Shown: one piece after another, positions 60,951 through 64,000 of the stretch
Position numbering within the stretch: position 1 is the first letter of the stretch
Layout: every line of letters starts with the position of its first letter
Source of the DNA: Coprothermobacteraceae bacterium
GTDB taxonomy: Bacteria > Coprothermobacterota > Coprothermobacteria > Coprothermobacterales > Coprothermobacteraceae
Reading direction: 5' to 3'
Assembly (NCBI GenBank): GCA_013178255.1
Contig: JABLWY010000001.1
Location: 62,001 to 126,000, forward strand
DNA length: 64,000 nt
Notes under the pieces: generated by a model
Database searches by the model: none
The model's input: only the letters and a program-made list of their open reading frames with translations
Told to the model about the DNA's origin: nothing
Made by a program: the position numbers and the translations under genes

Positions 60951-61972
60951 AGAGCGCTTTCCTAGTCCTTGAACCAGGCCTTCTGACCACCATTCAAGAC
61001 GAAGGCCGTTTCAGGTTTAGGGCTTACGGCATGCCTACGTCGGGCCCGTTGGATGTGCTTGCGTACCACGCAGCTAACGCTCTGGTAGGGAATCGCAGCA
61101 ACGCGGCAGCGCTGGAAATAACTGTTGCTGGGCCCACACTGCTCGCTAAGAACGAGGTTGTTGTAGCCCTCTGCGGAGGGCAGACGACCGTCAAATTGAA
61201 CGGCAGCCCTATGCCTATGTGGGAAGCCGTTGTGCTGCAACCCGGCGACGTCATTGAGATAGGGCAAGTAATCAAAGGCGCGCGGTCATATTTGGCGGTG
61301 TCAGGAGGATTCGACGTCCCATTGGTAATGGGCAGTCGCTCCACCTATTTGCGAGCCCACATGGGCGGATTGAACGGACGTGCTTTGCTTAAAGGCGACT
61401 CACTGACTACCGGCGACTTCGACGAAAGCATCTTAGAGCGCTCAGGGTTGAGAGTACCGGAACATTTGGTGCCCGCATATGAAGCCAATCCAGTCATAAG
61501 GGTGATCCTGGGACCTCAGGACGACCATTTCACCGAACGCGGTTTGGAAACCTTCCTGACATCCGAATACACGGTCACCTCAGAATGCGACCGCATGGGC
61601 TGCAGGTTGGACGGCCCTAAGATTGAGCACCGACTACAGCCTGACATTGTCTCCGACGGAGTCATCCCTGGCTCAATTCAGGTGCCCGGCCACGGAATGC
61701 CCATAGTCATGCTTGCTGACGCCCAAACTACAGGCGGTTATCCGAAGATAGCCACCGTTATAACCGCCGACTTGTGGAAGTTGGGCCAACTAATTCCAGG
61801 AAACAAGGTACGATTCAGGGCCATTAGCCGTGATGAAGCTATAAGTATTCTGAAAGAGTGGAGAACGCAGTTGGACTGCTTGGCTATGAACCTCGTGCGC
61901 AAAGATTTTGAGGTTCATTTTCGCGTGAAGATCGGGAACCAGTTATTCCAGGTTTCTGTAAGGGAGGCTTAA
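60947..61972 (+). CDS. pxpC: 5-oxoprolinase subunit PxpC (KipA/biotin-dependent carboxyltransferase-like)
   Basis: A 341-residue PxpC. It starts SAFLVLEPGLLTTIQDEGRFRFRAYGMPTSGPLDVLAY, with LEITVAGPTL and the late DGVIPGSIQVPGHGMPIVMLADAQTTGGYPKIATVI, all family hallmarks. TTG start at 60947, 7 nt after GGGAGG, overlaps the pxpB stop as TTGA. Confidence 0.93.
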   Translation: MKSAFLVLEPGLLTTIQDEGRFRFRAYGMPTSGPLDVLAYHAANALVGNRSNAAALEITVAGPTLLAKNEVVVALCGGQTTVKLNGSPMPMWEAVVLQPGDVIEIGQVIKGARSYLAVSGGFDVPLVMGSRSTYLRAHMGGLNGRALLKGDSLTTGDFDESILERSGLRVPEHLVPAYEANPVIRVILGPQDDHFTERGLETFLTSEYTVTSECDRMGCRLDGPKIEHRLQPDIVSDGVIPGSIQVPGHGMPIVMLADAQTTGGYPKIATVITADLWKLGQLIPGNKVRFRAISRDEAISILKEWRTQLDCLAMNLVRKDFEVHFRVKIGNQLFQVSVREA

Positions 61973-61975
61973 AAC

Positions 61976-62764
61976 GTGGCGAACTACCTGGTGGATCTAA
62001 ACGCCGATTTGGGAGAAGGGTTCGGCGCCTACGTAGTAGGCACAGATGAGGAGTTGATGAAACACGTAACGTCAGTAAACGTGGCTTGTGGATTTCACGC
62101 GGGTGACTTCATGGTCATGGCCCGAACTGTGAAGCTCGCTAAGAAATGGAGCGTAGCGGTCGGTGCACATCCTGGTCTTCCCGACCTCCAAGGTTTCGGA
62201 CGCCGCGAGATGAAAGTAACCCCCGAAGAAGTTAAGAGTATGGTCATGTATCAGGTAGGGGCTCTGCAAGCATTCTTGAAAGACGCTGGCATGCACATGC
62301 AACACGTCAAGCCCCACGGAGCTCTTTACAATATGGCGGCTCGAGACCTCGCTTTGGCAGCTGCTGTGGCGGAAGCCGTGAAATCCGTGGCGCCAGAAGC
62401 AGTATTGGTGGGATTAGCTAACTCCGAGCTTGTCAATGCAGCACGTTCCATGGGGCTAATGGCGGCTAACGAAGTTTTCGCTGATAGGGCATACAACCCA
62501 GACGGCTCTTTAGTGCCTCGGCACATACCTGGTGCGGTCATAACAGATCCAGAGCAAGTTGTTGAACGAGTGTTTCGGATGGTTTACCATCATGAAGTCA
62601 TCGCCGTGGACGGGTCAAAGGTATTCATTGACCCAGACACTGTGTGCCTCCATGGTGACACAGCCGAAGCAGTAGCGTTGGTAGCAGCTTTGCGAAACGG
62701 ACTGACCCGCGAAGGGGTCACGTTGGCGCCGATCAAAACAGTCCTCGCTTCCAAAGGCCTGTAG
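61976..62764 (+). CDS. pxpA: 5-oxoprolinase subunit PxpA (LamB/YcsF family)
   Basis: A 262-residue PxpA with VDLNADLGEGFGAYVVGTDEELMKHVTSVNVACGFHAGD, HPGLPDLQGFGRREM, VKPHGALYN, EVFADRAYNPDGSLVPR and CLHGDT. With PxpBC it opens 5-oxoproline to glutamate using ATP. Together with pcp at 18583 this gives full use of pyroglutamyl peptides. GTG start 7 nt after GGGAGGC. Confidence 0.95.
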   Translation: MANYLVDLNADLGEGFGAYVVGTDEELMKHVTSVNVACGFHAGDFMVMARTVKLAKKWSVAVGAHPGLPDLQGFGRREMKVTPEEVKSMVMYQVGALQAFLKDAGMHMQHVKPHGALYNMAARDLALAAAVAEAVKSVAPEAVLVGLANSELVNAARSMGLMAANEVFADRAYNPDGSLVPRHIPGAVITDPEQVVERVFRMVYHHEVIAVDGSKVFIDPDTVCLHGDTAEAVALVAALRNGLTREGVTLAPIKTVLASKGL

Positions 62765-62783
62765 ATAAGCTTAGAATACTGTT

Positions 62784-63419
62784 GTGTGGTGGATTTCAAT
62801 TGCCGTTGTCCTAATAATCGCGATCTTCTTCTGGCTTCTATATAGGAAGCAGATAGCAGAGATGCAGGCCACGGTCCAGCATCAATTGGCTGAAGAAAGC
62901 AGGCGTTTGTATTCCGACTTGGAGCTGGAGAAGATTCGTGTAGAGCAGTATTGGAAGCAGGAATTCGAGGGTTGGAAAGCTAGGGAGCTAGAATCCATCA
63001 GATCAAGTATTGAAGAGCGTTACCAAGTCTTATTCGATCAGTGGAAGGCTGCCATGGAACAGCAGATTAGGCAAGACGCTGTCAACAGAAGCAAAGCTGT
63101 GGTCATAGGTCAAATTACAGAGCACATGGTGCCGTTCATGCAGGATTTCAAGTACAACCCAAAGGATGCTCGATTCTTGGGTACTCCCGTGGATCTAATC
63201 GTGTTTGACGGTTTGACAGAAGGTCGCCTGCGACGCATAGTTTTCATAGAAGTGAAAAGCGGGGCTAACAACCAGCTCAGCCCAAGGGAGAAACAAGTCA
63301 GAGATGCCGTTTTGCAGGGGTCTGTAGCGTGGGAACTTTACTACAGGCCGCTACCCCGTCTCTCTGACACGAGTATAGACGCCCCAACAGAAGCAGACGA
63401 GACCGAGACTACGGAATAA
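62784..63419 (+). CDS. Membrane-anchored Holliday-junction-resolvase-like nuclease (COG4741-like)
   Basis: A 211-residue protein. An N-terminal membrane helix (residues 3-19) is followed by a coiled coil (about 25-105). A restriction-endonuclease-like domain then has FLGTPVDLIVFDG and RRIVFIEVKSG (the D...ExK pattern) and ends in an acidic tail. It matches predicted endonucleases distantly related to archaeal resolvases. Why a nuclease should be membrane-bound is unknown. GTG start, weak ribosome site. Convergent with the GerMN gene, ends overlapping by 11 bp. Confidence 0.75.
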   Translation: MWWISIAVVLIIAIFFWLLYRKQIAEMQATVQHQLAEESRRLYSDLELEKIRVEQYWKQEFEGWKARELESIRSSIEERYQVLFDQWKAAMEQQIRQDAVNRSKAVVIGQITEHMVPFMQDFKYNPKDARFLGTPVDLIVFDGLTEGRLRRIVFIEVKSGANNQLSPREKQVRDAVLQGSVAWELYYRPLPRLSDTSIDAPTEADETETTE

Positions 63420-64000
63420 TAACGTTCTCGTTCCTAGTGAGCACAGGCGGTAACCCTACGTGGCCCCAGAACTCTTCTATGCGCCTGCCGTCGATCTCAC
63501 CCTGGTTTTTTCCCTCTATGGTCAACTTGACGTTCTTTATCGCATCGAATTCAGTCAAAGTATTTGCTATAGCGTTTAATGCCATGGCCTCTCCACCACT
63601 ACTGACTGGACAGTACTTATGCGCGTCGGTAATAACCTCCCTGCTGAGGTTCACGTTAGCAACGCCATCTTGCACGCTGAACCCCAAGATGCGCGTCGTA
63701 GGCGGCATAGGGCGACCCAAAGACAAGTCTTCAGGGCCCGCGATCATGGCTTCCAAAGCCCTTAGCGGCTTGTTTTCATCAACCACCAAGTGCTCTTCTG
63801 CTCTTACACCCCAATCAGGATCCGCTGTAATGAAGTAGACCTTCACAGCCGTTAGTCTCAGCGGTATACTCTTGCCCTTGTTGTAGTCTTTGACTAAGTT
63901 CCACAAGCTCTCCGCCCGCGTGCCTAATGCTTGGTTAACGAGCTCTATAGCAGAAGCTGTAACCGGTTTTAGCTGAGCAACGAACTCCGAATCGCTTACA
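63409..64000 (-). CDS. GerMN-domain protein, 5' part outside the window
   Basis: The frame is open from 64000 to the stop at 63409, so the N-terminus is cut off by the window edge. The visible 196 residues contain a GerMN domain: LTAVKVYFITADPDWGVRAEEHLV, ALEAMIAGPEDLSLGRPMPPTTRILGFSVQDGVANVNLSREV, and NTLTEFDAIKNVKLTIEGKNQGEIDG. Such domains occur in lipoproteins and spore germination or cell-wall proteins. A TTG at 63906 could start a shorter form, but the coding potential upstream argues against it. Confidence 0.78.
   Translation of the reverse strand, partial: VSDSEFVAQLKPVTASAIELVNQALGTRAESLWNLVKDYNKGKSIPLRLTAVKVYFITADPDWGVRAEEHLVVDENKPLRALEAMIAGPEDLSLGRPMPPTTRILGFSVQDGVANVNLSREVITDAHKYCPVSSGGEAMALNAIANTLTEFDAIKNVKLTIEGKNQGEIDGRRIEEFWGHVGLPPVLTRNENVIIP

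Overview
The window reads as chromosome of a thermophilic, strictly anaerobic, peptide- and sugar-fermenting bacterium. The signs are a 13-gene ferredoxin-linked Mrp/Nuo-type membrane complex with no cytochrome or quinone genes, a secreted subtilisin, a complete 5-oxoproline salvage route, compact operons with many GTG/TTG starts and 4-17 bp gene overlaps, and a type I-B CRISPR system. A Coprothermobacter-like or Thermotogota-like host would fit, but that is inference. No tRNA, rRNA, insertion sequence or prophage was seen, and no stretch over about 300 bp is empty.

Layout. 1-615: CRISPR array cut by the left edge. 616-790: leader with its own promoter. 791-9027: one minus-strand operon cas6-cas8b-cas7-cas5-cas3-cas4-cas1-cas2, driven by a perfect TTGACA-17-TATAAT promoter. 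9158-18553: housekeeping enzymes (methyltransferase, PLP lyase, phosphoesterase, flavodoxin, histidine phosphatase, AlaX editing protein, HAD phosphatase, Fur-family regulator, nitrilase, a compact NagA-like deacetylase, LapA-like protein). 18583-28000: pyroglutamyl peptidase, epimerase, YhfC-like protein, phosphoribosyltransferase, the nadA-nadB-nadC operon, PIG-L deacetylase and an AEC-type carrier. 28065-35609: alpha-glucan phosphorylase, glycolipid glycosyltransferase, PlsY, two metallo-beta-lactamase-fold proteins, RadC and a small unknown.

35670-44652 is a 13-gene operon whose order (MnhE, F, G, DUF4040, MnhB, MnhC, two antiporter-like subunits, then Nuo H, B, C, D, I-like) equals the archaeal mbx (membrane-bound sulfane reductase) order rather than mbh hydrogenase. 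The large subunit has lost one cysteine from each NiFe-binding CxxC pair, so it should not be a hydrogenase. Right beside it (44832-48667) lie a DUF2892 membrane protein, a PatB C-S lyase and an operon tusA-yedE-dsrE-dsrF-dsrH. The last is preceded by an ATACCC-N5-GGGTAT palindrome resembling operators of the CsoR/CstR (persulfide-sensing) family. Together these look like a sulfur-trafficking plus sulfur-respiration module, the most interesting system in the window.

48871-64000: a small gene with a predicted leaderless transcript in front of dinB, a secreted subtilisin divergent from a secreted unknown, a galactoside operon (MFS permease, GH36 alpha-galactosidase, GH1 glycosidase, galT, galK), the divergent pxpB-pxpC-pxpA 5-oxoprolinase operon, a membrane-anchored nuclease-like protein, and a GerMN-domain protein cut by the right edge.
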